A model generated the notes under the pieces. It was not told the origin of the DNA and did not search any database. It saw only the letters and a program-made list of their open reading frames with translations. From assembly GCA_023014365.1 (NCBI GenBank), contig JAEBUN010000006.1:186001-250000 (forward strand): DNA of 64,000 bases, read 5' to 3'. This document shows, piece after piece, positions 1-11,204 of this stretch. This DNA is from Lepiota brunneoincarnata (lineage: Eukaryota; Basidiomycota; Agaricomycetes; Agaricales; Agaricaceae). Every line of letters begins with the position of its first letter. The stretch's first letter is position 1. Both the position numbers and the translations under genes were made by a program.

Positions 1-833
1 CTATCATTACCGCTGCATGCCCAAAATGACACGCTTGCCCCGTGCCCAGGTGCCAATTCGCTTCACCACAGAAGTCGACAGCAGAATCTGATGAAAGTGC
101 CAGATCGCCGCTTCCCCTTCCTCGGAATGCCCCCCTACTTCAGACTTTAAATGCTGCTTGACTATCCTCTTTTGCTCCACATTTCTTGGATACTTTCTGT
201 AACGACACCTTAAAATTGAATCAATTCTGGATGTAAAGGTGCTCGAGTGAGAGCGCCCAGGTACATTTCGGCACAAATCCAGGGAAGCAGGTAAAACCTC
301 TCGCTTCTGCCCACTTGATTGACTATTCAGATCATAAGTCTCAGGTTCAAAGGTCACCTTACCAAGTAGGTGTTGGTGCCTTCGGGTTTAGAAAGGTATT
401 CGTGGTGTTAAATCCTGCTGCTTCCGTCAACGACAGGTGACAAAGGTAACATCCCAGCGAGCCGCCAGCTGCAGTCCAGGCCCACCAAATGTTATGGGAG
501 GCCAGAGGAAAGGTTTCTGGTTCTGGATGAAGCCACTGACCAGGAGATCCACTCGTTTCGAAGGAGACAGTCTCCGAGTCGGTTAGGATCTGGCGTGGGG
601 AATCAACTGCAAGGGGTTTCCTCATCACAGTTTGGTAAGTATGAGCCTCATGGGAAGGCCACTTCGCCCAGGAACATCAACTGATGAACGTTGACGGTGC
701 ATAAACCGGGCCTGAGGTTGCAATTGGCAATCGCGCCAGGGTGATGCCTTCTTTGGCGACGAAGACCTTTCCGATGATACTTGCGATGGGTTGTAGTGCT
801 TGTATTTTGCAGACTCCCTTGTGCCATTCACGC
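1..833 (-). CDS. Unknown protein, partial, runs off the left edge
   Basis: I do not recognise the family. On the minus strand a coding-looking stretch begins near 833 (Met-Arg-Glu-Trp), continues with IASIIGKVFVAKEGITLARL, and resumes in another frame as a Pro/Trp-rich block (LASHNIWWAWTAAGG) between about 628 and 359. A further open stretch lies at 357-7. The frame changes near 640-690. One change (about 651) fits a doubled third-position base (Pro codon CCA/CCT followed by GAG). The other needs two extra bases or one missing base. A splice donor-like GTAAGG follows the ACTTG at about 365, so the last block may be a separate exon. The gene is open towards the left edge, so its C-terminus is not in the window. 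No motif gives a function. Confidence 0.35.
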
Positions 834-1125
834 ATCTTGCAGGTGTAGGGGCGGAGGAAGGAGACTTGGAGGTGCACCCGCCCTCTTGATACCGCTCCTA
901 ACCGTGATGAACTCCTTGTGCCCTCCTGCCGAAAGTACGATCTACTGGGGAAAGCCACGATGATGGGAGTGGTCAGTAGGGAGCCGAGCAGTCCACTGCA
1001 TCTCTTCACACCAGTTCTCGACCCCGACTCACTATCCCTGTCAGCCACTATGTTCTCTTTGGGCGGTGGAGCTATAAGAGCTCTGTTCGGACTCTGGGAT
1101 CAAATACCCTGACTGTGTTGCCTTC

Positions 1126-3154
1126 ATGGAGAAGAACTCTTCGAAGAATTCACGTTCCTCTCTGGAGTTAGAGAAACCAGTCAATCCTACTGGTAGCCGC
1201 AACAGCGTTGCCGCTAACGATAGTATTCTGGACGAGAATTTGGCTAGGTTCGAAGAATCCGTCTGGTGGAAGATGGACCTGTATATTCTTCCTGTCATCA
1301 CGATGTTCTACCTTTTATCCTGGCTGGTGGGTCCTCGAGACTGGAATATGTTTAGTATTTGCTGATTACTTTAGGACCGCACTAATCTTGGAAACGCCCG
1401 TGTAGCCGGGCTGCAGAAAGATTTAGCCTTGACGTCCAATCAGGTGAGCATTAGGTTTTCATGTCAAGCGGTTGCTGTAGGTTAATTTCCGAAGCAGTAC
1501 AGTATGGCATTGACTGTGACTTTTATGTGAGAGCGCAAAAAGCTCGACAGGGAAGAACGAATCTAAATATCCTCTAGTCCGTACATTGCCGTCGAGTTGC
1601 CCTCGAATCTTCTTTTGAAGGTGCAGCATAGATCGATTCTCACTTTCACAGTGGTTGAGATAAAAGTATTTTGTCCAGGTCGTCGGTCCAAACCTACTTC
1701 TCCCTGCCCTTATGTTGGGGTGGGGGATTGTTACTACTCTACAAGGTGAGCATTGGAGTGTTTTCGATATCAGATAAGGGGTACTCAACGGGGTGTAGGG
1801 CTGGTGAGAAACTACGCAGGGCTCCTTGCCTGCCGTTTCTTTATCGGCTTCTTTGAGGGCGGCCTCCTTCCCGGCGTCGTGTTGTATTTGTCTTTCTTCT
1901 ACCCTCGTACAATGCTACAGTCAAGGTAAGCCGCTTGGAAACTTCTCCTTATTGCCAGCACCTGATCTAGTTTGTTCCAGAATATCTGCTTTTTTCTCTT
2001 CTGCCTCTCTGTCGGGAGCTTTCAGCGGATTACTCGCGACCGCCATCTCCAAGATGGCTAATAAGGGAGGTCGTCCAGCGTGGTCATGGATTTTTATCCT
2101 TGAAGGATTGTTCACCGTAGTTTTCGGCGCCTTCTCGTTCTGGATGTTACCTGCTACCCCTAACCATGCCAAGTTCTTGTCTCCGCAAGAAAAGGATTAT
2201 GTTATGACCAGGCTCAGGGAAACTGGGGCTATTAGCGATGGCAAGGCTGATGGCTTCAGCTGGACCGAAGTTGGGCGCACCTTTAAGCTCCCACACATCT
2301 GGTTCTTGTTCTTTATCTACTTCTTCAATGGTAAGGGCTTGATAGACTTGGACCATGCCCCGGCGCTAAAGGCCTCACCCACAGGAACTATCGTGTACTC
2401 TCTGGGATAGTGCGTAGCACTTGTTCTGGTTAGGTTCCCAGTCTTCACAACTTCTCGCCAGCTTTGCTCCGTCAATCGTCCAGTCACTCGGTTTTTCTCC
2501 CTATCCGTACTCAACTCATGAGCGTACCTCCGTTCGCTGCGGCCTTTGTTGGTATGTTGCTTGTGTTTCTTGTTGGGAAGTTTTTAACCCACGACTGGAG
2601 TCAGTGACCATCATTACCGCTTATTTGGCCGACAGGTACCGCGCACGGGGATTGGCCGCGATATTTTGTGCTCTCTGTTGCATAGCAGGGTTCGCAATGT
2701 ATATTGGTACGTGGAGCGTTAGGGTGAAAGCTGTGTTGTATTGTAACTCGACATTCTGACAGGCTCGACAAAGAAGTGGGTACTTTATGGTAGCATGTTC
2801 CTTACAGTTGGCGGTATCAACTGTTCATCCCCGGCACTTGCTGCATGGCTGGCGAATAACACCGCTCCTCATGTCCGTCGGGCAACTGGTATTGCATTTC
2901 TTTCCATGGTCGCCAACTCTGGTGGAATTCTTTCAACCTGGCTCCTTGGCTCGCTCTCTGGCCCGCCCCGTTGGACCAAGGCAATGACAGTCCTGTTGAC
3001 GTTCTCGGTCCTGATGGGTGCGTTCATGGGAATTAATTTACTCTACCTGTGGGACCAGAATAGGAAGAAGAAAATGATCCGAGCAACGTCGGTCAGAGAG
3101 GACGAGGCAAGGGAGCTCGGAGACCGCAGTGCATGGTTTGAATATATTCTGTGA
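1126..3154 (+). CDS. MFS permease, allantoate/anion:cation symporter family
   Basis: This is a membrane permease of the Dal5/Tna1-like anion:cation symporter branch of the MFS. The family takes up small organic anions such as allantoate, nicotinate or vitamins at the plasma membrane; the substrate here cannot be read from sequence. The start Met precedes a Ser-rich cytosolic tail and helix 1 (DLYILPVITMFYLLSWL), followed across an intron by the family motif DRTNLGNARVAG. Later exons give VVGPNLLLPALMLGWGIVT, then GLLACRFFIGFFEGGLLPG and FFYPR, the usual TM4-TM5 signature. The second half has GGRPAWSWIFILEG and the C-terminal helices ending near WDQNRKKK. I count about nine short introns. At 2501-2502 the reading frame breaks: CCC-T-ATC, where one of the two pyrimidines is surplus (Pro CCC/CCT). 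With one dropped, the frame runs SPIRTQLMSVPPF as in relatives. Confidence 0.85.
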
Positions 3155-3406
3155 TGGCTGAAATGCAAAGATTAGTTGTACCTTTGTGTATGTACATGCG
3201 TCGTGTGTCCACGAGCCCGAGTTGTGGAAGCACCCGATGCTGCTCGTGTCCAACACGCGTTATATGGAGCCGATCAGATGGCCTTATCTGGACTTGGCAA
3301 GCACACGTGACGGCTAAATAAAGCAGTGTCGTTTTTGCGTCCGCGAGCCTGTTCTCTCCTCCATCACTTGGGGCCTCTTACCAGCCGTGTAGAGACAGCG
3401 AAAGTC
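3155..3406. other. Intergenic, no gene seen
   Basis: About 250 bases between the permease stop and the ABC transporter start. I see no convincing ORF or RNA gene; it presumably holds the permease 3' end and the ABC transporter promoter. Confidence 0.5.
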
Positions 3407-6400
3407 ATGCTGCTCGTCATTCCTGCGGGCCGTGTCGCTGTTTGTCTTTCTCCTCAGGGTTCTCTCCCCTGCCCTTGTTTTCGTTTCGGCCTTATCCCTC
3501 GCGCCCCTGCGCCCCCAACCCGCCGACTTTCCTTCCCCCATAACTCCAGTGGTCGTTGCCAACGTTGTTCCCCGAAGGGCTTCTATTCTTCTCCTCTTGT
3601 CACTTGTCTCCGCTTCCTACTTCTTCGATGGAGCCGCCTTCGTCGCCTTTGCCGTTCTCGATAAGTTCTGGCCTCGAGACACAGGCATCGAAATCAACAC
3701 TGTTGTTGGACTTGCGGCATTTGCAGGACTTGCTGCACTCGGGTCATGGAAAGATGTCAACGGAACACAGGTCTGGACGTTACGAAGAATCAGGGGAGCA
3801 GTCTCACTGGCACTGCTTCTGGATGTCGCTTTAGTTGTTTTGCTCGGCTTGAAGATCCGGGACATACGTAACGGTAATTTTCTCTTTCGTGTTGTTTGAA
3901 CTCAGTCTGAACGGGGGCCATCGTCAATAGGGTCTCCACATATTCCGGAGAATCCTCCCCAGGTTCCTATCCAGGACTTACTTCACTTTGCATTCCCCGC
4001 ATTTCGCGTCTTGCTCTTGTTTCCCTTACTTGCCTCCTTATCTTCCCCACGTGTCAGTGTATACCTCCGTGCAGACCGAAGATGGCAACCCGGCGCCTGC
4101 TACGGATTCCACTTCACTTTTGTTTCCTGAGTCTGGAGCTCCCTTATCTTCTAGTCTCTCCCCGGCCAATTTACCCGAAGCTAGCAAGTATGGTACATTC
4201 CGCGACTCTCGCTGCCACTTGCAGCGTTCGGTTCCAACAACCAGGGCGGCTACTCCAGTTCCATCGGCTGGCCCTTACAAGGTCGGTTCCCCCGTTCAAT
4301 TTGGCACCTGAAATGCAACTAATGTGTCATAGATTGACCCTAAACCCGATATTTCTCTTGAACCAGGATGGGCCGAGATCTGGCGACGTCTCAGACGCTT
4401 GACACCTTATCTATGGCCTTCCAAGAGCAAGTATCTACAATTATTGGGGGTGAGCCACACTTTGGCAGGTTATTTCGTTTGTTATTCATCCACTCACAGT
4501 TATTCTGCATTGTGATTTTACTCGTGGAACGTGTTGTCAATGTTGCCGTTCCCTTGGTTCTGGGAGAACTGGTGGATATTTTCGAGGGACGCTCACCGTA
4601 TTCGCCTTGGACAGTTCTTCTCGGTTATGTTGGCCTGCGGGTTTTGCAGGGTAGTGGGGGTTTAGCAGCTATCCGGGATGTACGTACTCTGCTTATTATC
4701 ATCAGGCAGGAACTTTTTGCTGATGCAAAGCCCTATAGTCTCTCTGGGCTCCTGTCATGCAATACTCCGATAGAGGTGCGAAACTATGGCTGCCCCGTGT
4801 GTTGGCAGTCTTTTCATTCCAATTTAGAGATGTCGCAACTTTCCTTTGACCACATCCTCAATCTCTCATTCTCCTGGCATACTCATCGTAAGACCGGTGA
4901 GATTCTGCGAGTGCTTGATCGTGGCGCTGCTATCAATCACACCTTCGAGGTGAGTAGTTTGGTCTTTCCAGCTTGCAGAATGTCTCAACTTCATCACAGT
5001 TGATACTTTTCAACATTGTTCCCACCTTTGTTGACATCGTTATTGCGCTAGTCGTCTTCTGTATCCTCTTTGACTGGCAATTGGCGGCTGTCATCTTCCT
5101 AGTGATGTTCACATATGGTCAGTATGGTCCAACACCCCTTCCGTCGACCACTCAGATTGGTTCTAGTTACCGCCAGTGTTATTTTGACAAGGTATCGCAC
5201 ACGAGTCAGGCGTAGGATGAATGATCGTGATGTGGTGCGTTATTCATACAACATTTGAATAGCTGTTGCTTTTGTACTTATGATCTTTAGATCACCCGTG
5301 GCATCCACACCGATTGTTTACTCAATTATGAGACTGTAAAGTACTTTAATGGCGAAGAACACGAGGGTCAACGGTATCGAGAGGCTGTGCGGGAATACCA
5401 GGCCCTTGAGTTCCGGGTTATCAGTAAGTGCAAGCTTTTTGTTGGTGGAGTTGATCGCTCATCTGTGTCAAGTGTCGCTTAATCTTCTCAATCTTGTGCA
5501 AAACTTCATCATTACCCTGGGGCTCCTAATTGGTTCTCTGATGGTCGCCTACCGTATTACACAGAATCCTGGTGGCGGTTCTAGGGAGTTTGTCATGTTC
5601 ATCACATACCTTACTCAGGTATTTGGTTACATTGTTTGGCCGAATGAAGTGCTAATGCTTCTGAAATAGCTATATGGACCTCTCAACCAGCTCGGCTACA
5701 TATACCGCTCCGTGAATCAAGCTCTGGTTGATACCGAACGTTTACTGGCGTTACTCAACGAACCGACCGAAGTGACTGACAAGCCAAACGCTCCTGATCT
5801 TGTCGTCACCGATGGAGAGATCGAATTTGGTTCGTGCTCATTGTCCCTCCAGCACCATATGACCTATTTTCTTACTCATGAGCTAGACAACGTCAGCTTC
5901 TCCTACGACAACCGTACGACAGCTCTCCATGGTGTTTCTTTCAAAGTTCCGAAGGGGTCGTCAGTTGCTTTGGTTGGAGAGTCTGGGGCTGGCAAATCGA
6001 CCATCCTGCGGCTGCTATATAGGTTCTATGATCTACGCGAGGGGGAGGGACGGATCCTTATTGATGGCCAGGATATCAGGTATGAACGGAGATTGCTTAA
6101 ACTGTGGAGATCTATTGACGTCTATCTAGAGACGTAGCGCAGAAGAGCCTCCGACAAACCATCGGTGTCGTTCCCCAAGATCCCATCCTCTTCAATCATA
6201 GCATTGCTTATAACATTGGGTCAGTGTCGCCTCCCGCCTCCCATCGTGTTCGAGAACCTGATGCCCTCTTAGTTACGGTAAAATTGGTTCGACTCCTGAG
6301 GAAATCGAAGAGGCTACGAAATCTGCACAGATGCACGATCGTATTATGTCTTTCCCTGACGGTGCGTTTGGTTTTTCATTAGCATGATTTATCACTGAGG

Positions 6401-7614
6401 CTTGCGCAGGCTACAGTACTAAAGTCGGCGAACGCTGGGGTCCGCCTGAGTGGAGGGGAGAGGCAGCGAGTTGCCATTGCAAGGACCCTGCTAAAGAATC
6501 CTCCGATCCTATTGCTTGACGAGGCGACCAGGTAGGTACCAGGTTCGCGAACAGGGGGACGAGCGTTTAAACTTGTTTTCAGCGCAGCTAGACACCCAGA
6601 CAGAGAAAGACATCCAGAAGGCACTTCAGAACCTTGTCAGGGGCCGTTCGTCTCTTTCAATTGCCCACAGGCTCTCCGTGAGTACCTCTTATCCCAGTAG
6701 TCTACCTATTTACTTATCATACCGCACAGACCATCGCATCTGCTGACTTGTGAGGCTCTACTGTATATATGAATTCATCGTGGCTAACATTGTTTAGAAT
6801 TCTGGTATTGAAAGATGGGCAGGTTGTTGAACAGGGCACCTTCAAGGGACTCTTGACTTTGGATGGTCTGTTCGCTTCGATGTGGGCTGATCAGGTATCC
6901 GCTTCCGAGGACTCTGCGATTTCTATAGCAGCCAGTAGCGTCAGGAAGGATACCGCACCTGAGGATGATGAGGACGCCCAACCTACTGCTGAAGAGCAGC
7001 CACTCACAGACACTCTTATTGTTTCCCAAGAAGTTGACCTTACTTCCACCCCCGAACAACTTTCGAAACTGGATCTTCCTCCTACGGAAACGACCGAGCG
7101 ACAGGCTGACGCACCAGAGTCTGCCCCAGAAGAAGTTGCACTCCCTTCGTCAAGTGCCGCCGGTAGCGTTGAGGAGAAGCAGGATGGACAGCCAAAGGAT
7201 GTCTCGGCTCCTTTATCCCAGGATGATGCGTCAACACCACCTCTCGTCTTCCCTTCATCCACTCCCCAGGAAGGCAGCGCCAAACCTACTCCGGGCGTAA
7301 CTTTCGGCTCTGATGTCAACCCTTCTCGCACGGGTACTCCTGATCCCGAGTCTGAGCCGAAGCGTAAACGTATCTCGTCACAGAATTTTCAACGGTTGGC
7401 ACGCCGAATTTCCCTTACAACCAGACGGCAGAGCTCTTCTTCTCTGATACCGGCGATCCCTGGCCTCAAACGTGACTCACCCAGAGTTTCGATCGACGAC
7501 CAGCGTGGTGAGGGGAGCGCACGGGACACTGATAGCGCCCCCGGAAGCGTGAAGGGAGACGATAAAGGCAAGAAGAAGAAGGAGAAGAAGGAGAAGCGAA
7601 AAAGCATCCTATGA
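3407..7614 (+). CDS. hmt1: HMT1/ABCB6-type half ABC transporter, vacuolar/organelle membrane
   Basis: Half-size ABC transporter with the N-terminal extra membrane domain typical of fission yeast Hmt1 and ABCB6/ABCB7 relatives, which move phytochelatin-metal or glutathione conjugates across organelle membranes. Exons give the hydrophobic N-domain (from about 3407), a Ser/Pro-rich linker, the block [20 protein letters not shown], the membrane domain with the ABCB6/Hmt1 signatures [28 protein letters not shown] and [11 protein letters not shown], then the ATPase domain: Walker [10 protein letters not shown] (about 5980), Q-loop [11 protein letters not shown], signature LSGGERQR, Walker B ILLLDEAT and the switch His in SIAHRLS. 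A long Ser/Thr/Glu-rich tail of roughly 200 residues ends in a Lys-rich [14 protein letters not shown]. About a dozen introns. The start is taken at 3407 because that Met reads into the N-domain if one base at 3433-3434 is surplus (Arg CGT/CGG). A second surplus base is at 6435-6436 (Arg CGC/CGT) just before the signature motif. Confidence 0.85.
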
Positions 7615-8119
7615 ATGACCCGGACGGCTCGATTTTCACGATCTTCCACGAATCCTTGACCATATCCACCTTTATACTAGTAATATATTCTGACGCTCAA
7701 TGTTTCCGACACCATTTCTTTCGCAGAGTAGTTGTGTTTAGCTTGGCTGCATCATGTCATTTACCATATCCCATATCCATTGCGAGCGATGCTCCTGCGT
7801 GATTCCTGTCACATTCAGATTTGTATGTGGACTCAATACGATTGATCACACGAGGGGGCTTCTGAAGGGCCCTAAGCATACAGTCAAGTCTCAGGTGCCC
7901 AGAAGAGTGACATTGCTGTTACGGAAAAGAGTTCTATAGAGAACGAGGTGTCAAACCTTAACGTCAAGTGCGGAGTGTGAATCTTCCCAGGTCGGTATAT
8001 AAGACACAGCTCCGTGGACGAGCTTCTCTCAGAACCCCTCTCTGTACCACACCTCTTGTGGTTGGCTCCGATCGCAGAACTATACCTGTATCAGGTTTCG
8101 ATTGTAGTACGCCTGCACC
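7615..8119. other. Intergenic, no gene seen
   Basis: About 500 bases between the ABC transporter and the RRM gene. Several short ORFs are present but none has splice-consistent continuation or a recognisable motif. Likely the 3' end of the transporter and the promoter/5' UTR of the RNA-binding protein. Confidence 0.5.
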
Positions 8120-8976
8120 ATGTCGAAAGTATATGTTGGGTCAGTTCTGTGTGCTTGTGTGCCGGTCATCGCTCGTGCTTCTCCTCTATAGGAGGAGCCA
8201 GACTGATAATGATTTGCAACACTGTATAGAAATTTGAGTTGGAATACAACAGACGATACCTTGCGTATTGTTAGTCTCCGTTTGAAGCGCTGCTTTTCGC
8301 AGTCTGCGTTGTTGGGTCGCCTCATCGAATATTTTCCTTTTTTAGGCATTTTCCGACTTCGGGGTGGTTGTTGATGTACGCATCTCCAGGGTCACATTGC
8401 AATGTGCCATTCATTGTTTATCAATGTAATTTCGCTGATCCGTATCCACATAGTCCATTGTTATGCGTGATCGCGATACGGGGCGGTCCCGCGGATTTGG
8501 CTTTGTGACCTATAATACGCCTGAGGAGGCTGACAAGGCCATCCAGGGCCTCAATGATCAAGAGCTCGATGGCCGGCGGATTAAAGTAAACATGGCGAAT
8601 GCTCGTGGTGTGTCTCCGTGCTTCATGCTCACTCGGACGATCATACACTGATCCTGGCTCTAGGTGGAGGTGGAGGTGGCGGAGGATATGGCGGTGGTGG
8701 CGGAGGATACGGCAGTGGTGGAGGAGGATATGGCGGTGGCAAGTAGTGGTGGATACGGTGGTGGATATTCGGGTATGGGCGTATGACCCTGACATGCCCA
8801 CAAGGCTTCTGACAATATTTCAGGCGGTGGTGGTTACGGAGGAGGTGGTTACGGAGGCCAATACAATCAAGGTTTATCTTCGCCGTTTAAATTCTTTTGT
8901 GCTAGAGATCCTGATGACTCTGTAACACCAGGTGGTTATCCTAGTGGCTGGAGGCTACGGAGGGGGAGGATATTAA
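8120..8976 (+). CDS. Glycine-rich RNA-binding protein with one RRM
   Basis: Small RNA-binding protein of the plant/fungal GRP type: one RRM followed by a Gly-rich tail. Exon 1 starts MSKVYVG, and RNP2 continues across an intron as NLSWNTTDDTLR. Exon 3 gives AFSDFGVVVD, and exon 4 holds RNP1 (RSRGFGFVTY) followed by AIQGLNDQELDGRRIKV. The tail consists of GGYGGG-type repeats and ends ...GGGGY-stop at 8976. Two single surplus bases interrupt the tail: at 8740-8741 (Gly GGC/GGA) and at 8948-8949 (Gly GGC/GGT). With them discounted the Gly/Tyr repeat runs straight to a natural stop, and both lie at third positions. Such proteins act in RNA processing and stress responses; the exact role is not visible. 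Confidence 0.85.
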
Positions 8977-9434
8977 AAGACGTTGCATGAACAAGTTCTA
9001 TGGCTCTCCCTCTCTCCCTCTCTCTCTCTTTCTCTCTCTCTTTTGGAGGTTCTCGACAAGTCGGTAAAAGCACCCGTGTGATCTGGTTGGGTTCCATCGA
9101 TATAGTCCACCCCTCGTTGTATTTCATATTTGCCTGAGAATTGCTATTACCACACATCTCGGATCTTGCAAGAACGCTCGTAAGTCGTCCCATTGTTCGC
9201 CGTCATTGGTCACAGGGTCGAGCGCTTAGCCGAGCCACGCTGCGAAAAATTTTCGATGCGTGGCTGGTCGACAAAGGAGATCTATCGATCACGTGACTAT
9301 GCCTTATTAACTAAACTTGGACCTATAACCGTCCATGCCGTAATTGACCCAACCAAGCTTTCCCGCACTCACCTTGTTGTTGTTCTCTGCCATCGCTTCG
9401 CCTTCCACACTCTTTTCATCACGGCGCTCCTACC
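8977..9434. other. Intergenic with a pyrimidine (CT)n tract at 9006-9043
   Basis: Region between the RRM gene and the HMG-box gene. It holds a CT-rich microsatellite (CTCTCCCTCTCTC type) just after the RRM gene, probably in its 3' UTR. No gene is seen. Confidence 0.6.
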
Positions 9435-10990
9435 ATGGCAGGCGTCGTTCGCACCATGCCTTCACATTCGAGCAGGTCCGCTCCTCGTGTGGTGAAGGCT
9501 CCAAGGCCGCCAAATGCTTGGATCATCTATCGCTCCGACAAGGTGCATCAACTCCCACCTCCTGAGCCTGGACAGCCACGACGAGCTCAGGCCGATGTCT
9601 CAAAGATGATTTCGAATATGTGGGCAAACGAATCAGAGGAGACGCGTCAGGAGTACGAGAGACGCGCTGAGGAGGCTAAAGCTGCCCACGCTCTGAAGTA
9701 TCCGGGGTATCGGTTCAAACCGATGAAAAAAGAGGAGCGGAGAGCACAGCGCGAGCAGGAACGAGATCAACGACAGGCAAAGCGACGTGAACGGTACCCG
9801 TCAGGGAGCTATCCTGACCGAGCGTCGGTGCCCCCCGTGCCTTTTACAGCAACTGTACCACAATACTACGCGTCAGTGCACATGCCCATGAACCTACCAC
9901 AGCTCTCCCATCTCCTCCCCCCCGCTCTCTCTTACCCCACGATGCCTTTCTATCCTTCACAAACCCGATTTGGACCTGCGGGCCCTACCCCGCCGGTCTC
10001 CGCGGCGGCTTCTCCCAGTGATCCCAGTTCATCCCCATCCCCAGAAGCAACCTGCACTGCTGATGAACCTCAAAATGCCTCCGAGAATGTCGACCCCTCC
10101 CTCGCCAACAACAACACTCGAATCCAAGACGATCCTGCACCCAGTGCCATCGCGGTCCTTGAGCCTACACTCTATCCTCCATCATTCAATACCCCCGCTT
10201 TTGCCAGTGGCCAAGAATGGCCTCATACGTCTGCAGCTACGATTTCTAACGATGGAACACTGACGCCTGCTTTAACGCCGTCTCCCTTGTGGCAGGAGGT
10301 TGATTCAAGTCAACACCAACAGCAACAACAACAACAGCAGCAGACGGTTCCCGCAATAAACCAAGCGGTTAGTTCCCATGATGACTCCCGGTCGTGGCTT
10401 TCCACTGACGTTTGCTATAGGAAAACGTATCGTTTGACCTCGGGCCGTTCCACCTGCAAAACCTTGATAATATTATTTCAGGTTCTAACGACGAGTCACT
10501 TTCTGCGTTCTTGAATCCGACGAATGATCCTGGTGTTTTTCAACTTACGCAGTTGGAAACAAGTCAGCTGCTATCTAATCCGAACGGCGAGATCGAAGTT
10601 TCGCTGGGCGAATTCCCCCCCCTCGATCTCTCTCTCTTCCCGCCTGAGCTGTTTAACTTTAGCGATCCTTTCGCTCTGGGATTCCCACAGGCTGATAATG
10701 CGGTGCCACAGGACATTTTTCTTATGAATCAAGGAAGCTCTACGGGTACCACGGGTGGTAGCCCGCAGAGTGCGAATGACTCGTTAAACAACATAAGCTA
10801 CAATCCAGATGACTATCTTGATTTTGGGACGCCATCGAACTTTGCAGAGGCGAATGAAGTCCCGACACCATATGCACCTCCTGCAGGTGCGGCGAATTCG
10901 TCGTATCGCCGAGTTGCGGGCTCTTGGAACAAACAGTTTGTCAGGTCACAAACGCCCAGTCCCCCGAGGTCTGTGGGAGTGAGGGAGTGA
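9435..10990 (+). CDS. HMG-box transcription factor (MATA_HMG-type)
   Basis: Two exons, 9435-10367 and 10421-10990, with a GTTAGT...CTATAG intron; both exons are whole numbers of codons, giving 500 residues. An HMG box lies near the N-terminus (about residues 25-100): RPPNAWIIYRSDK, then DVSKMISNMWANES and EEAKAAHALKYPGYRFKP, followed by a basic segment KKEERRAQREQERDQRQAKRR. This arrangement is typical of fungal MAT-type/SOX-like HMG factors that bind DNA in the minor groove. The rest is Pro/Ser-rich low complexity with a Gln tract (about residue 295) and an acidic, hydrophobic C-terminal half, plausible as an activation region. No mating-type homeodomain genes are nearby, so I do not call it a mating-type gene. 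It sits head-to-tail before the PDK1 gene. Confidence 0.85.
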
Positions 10991-11204
10991 TTTTGTGTAT
11001 GCTATCTGGTGCTATTTTGCTTTCGTTTTTCGCTTTTTTAGATTGTACTATATACCGTTCTTTTCTTTCATGTTCTGTGCATATTTGCTCATCGTATAGT
11101 TTTCTCATTGCTGTCAATGTATATCGTATTGCTGTGTATAATCGTGTGAACGACATGCCCCGAATGGCATTTCTGCGACTCACTCTCTCCTTCACTACAT
11201 ACAT

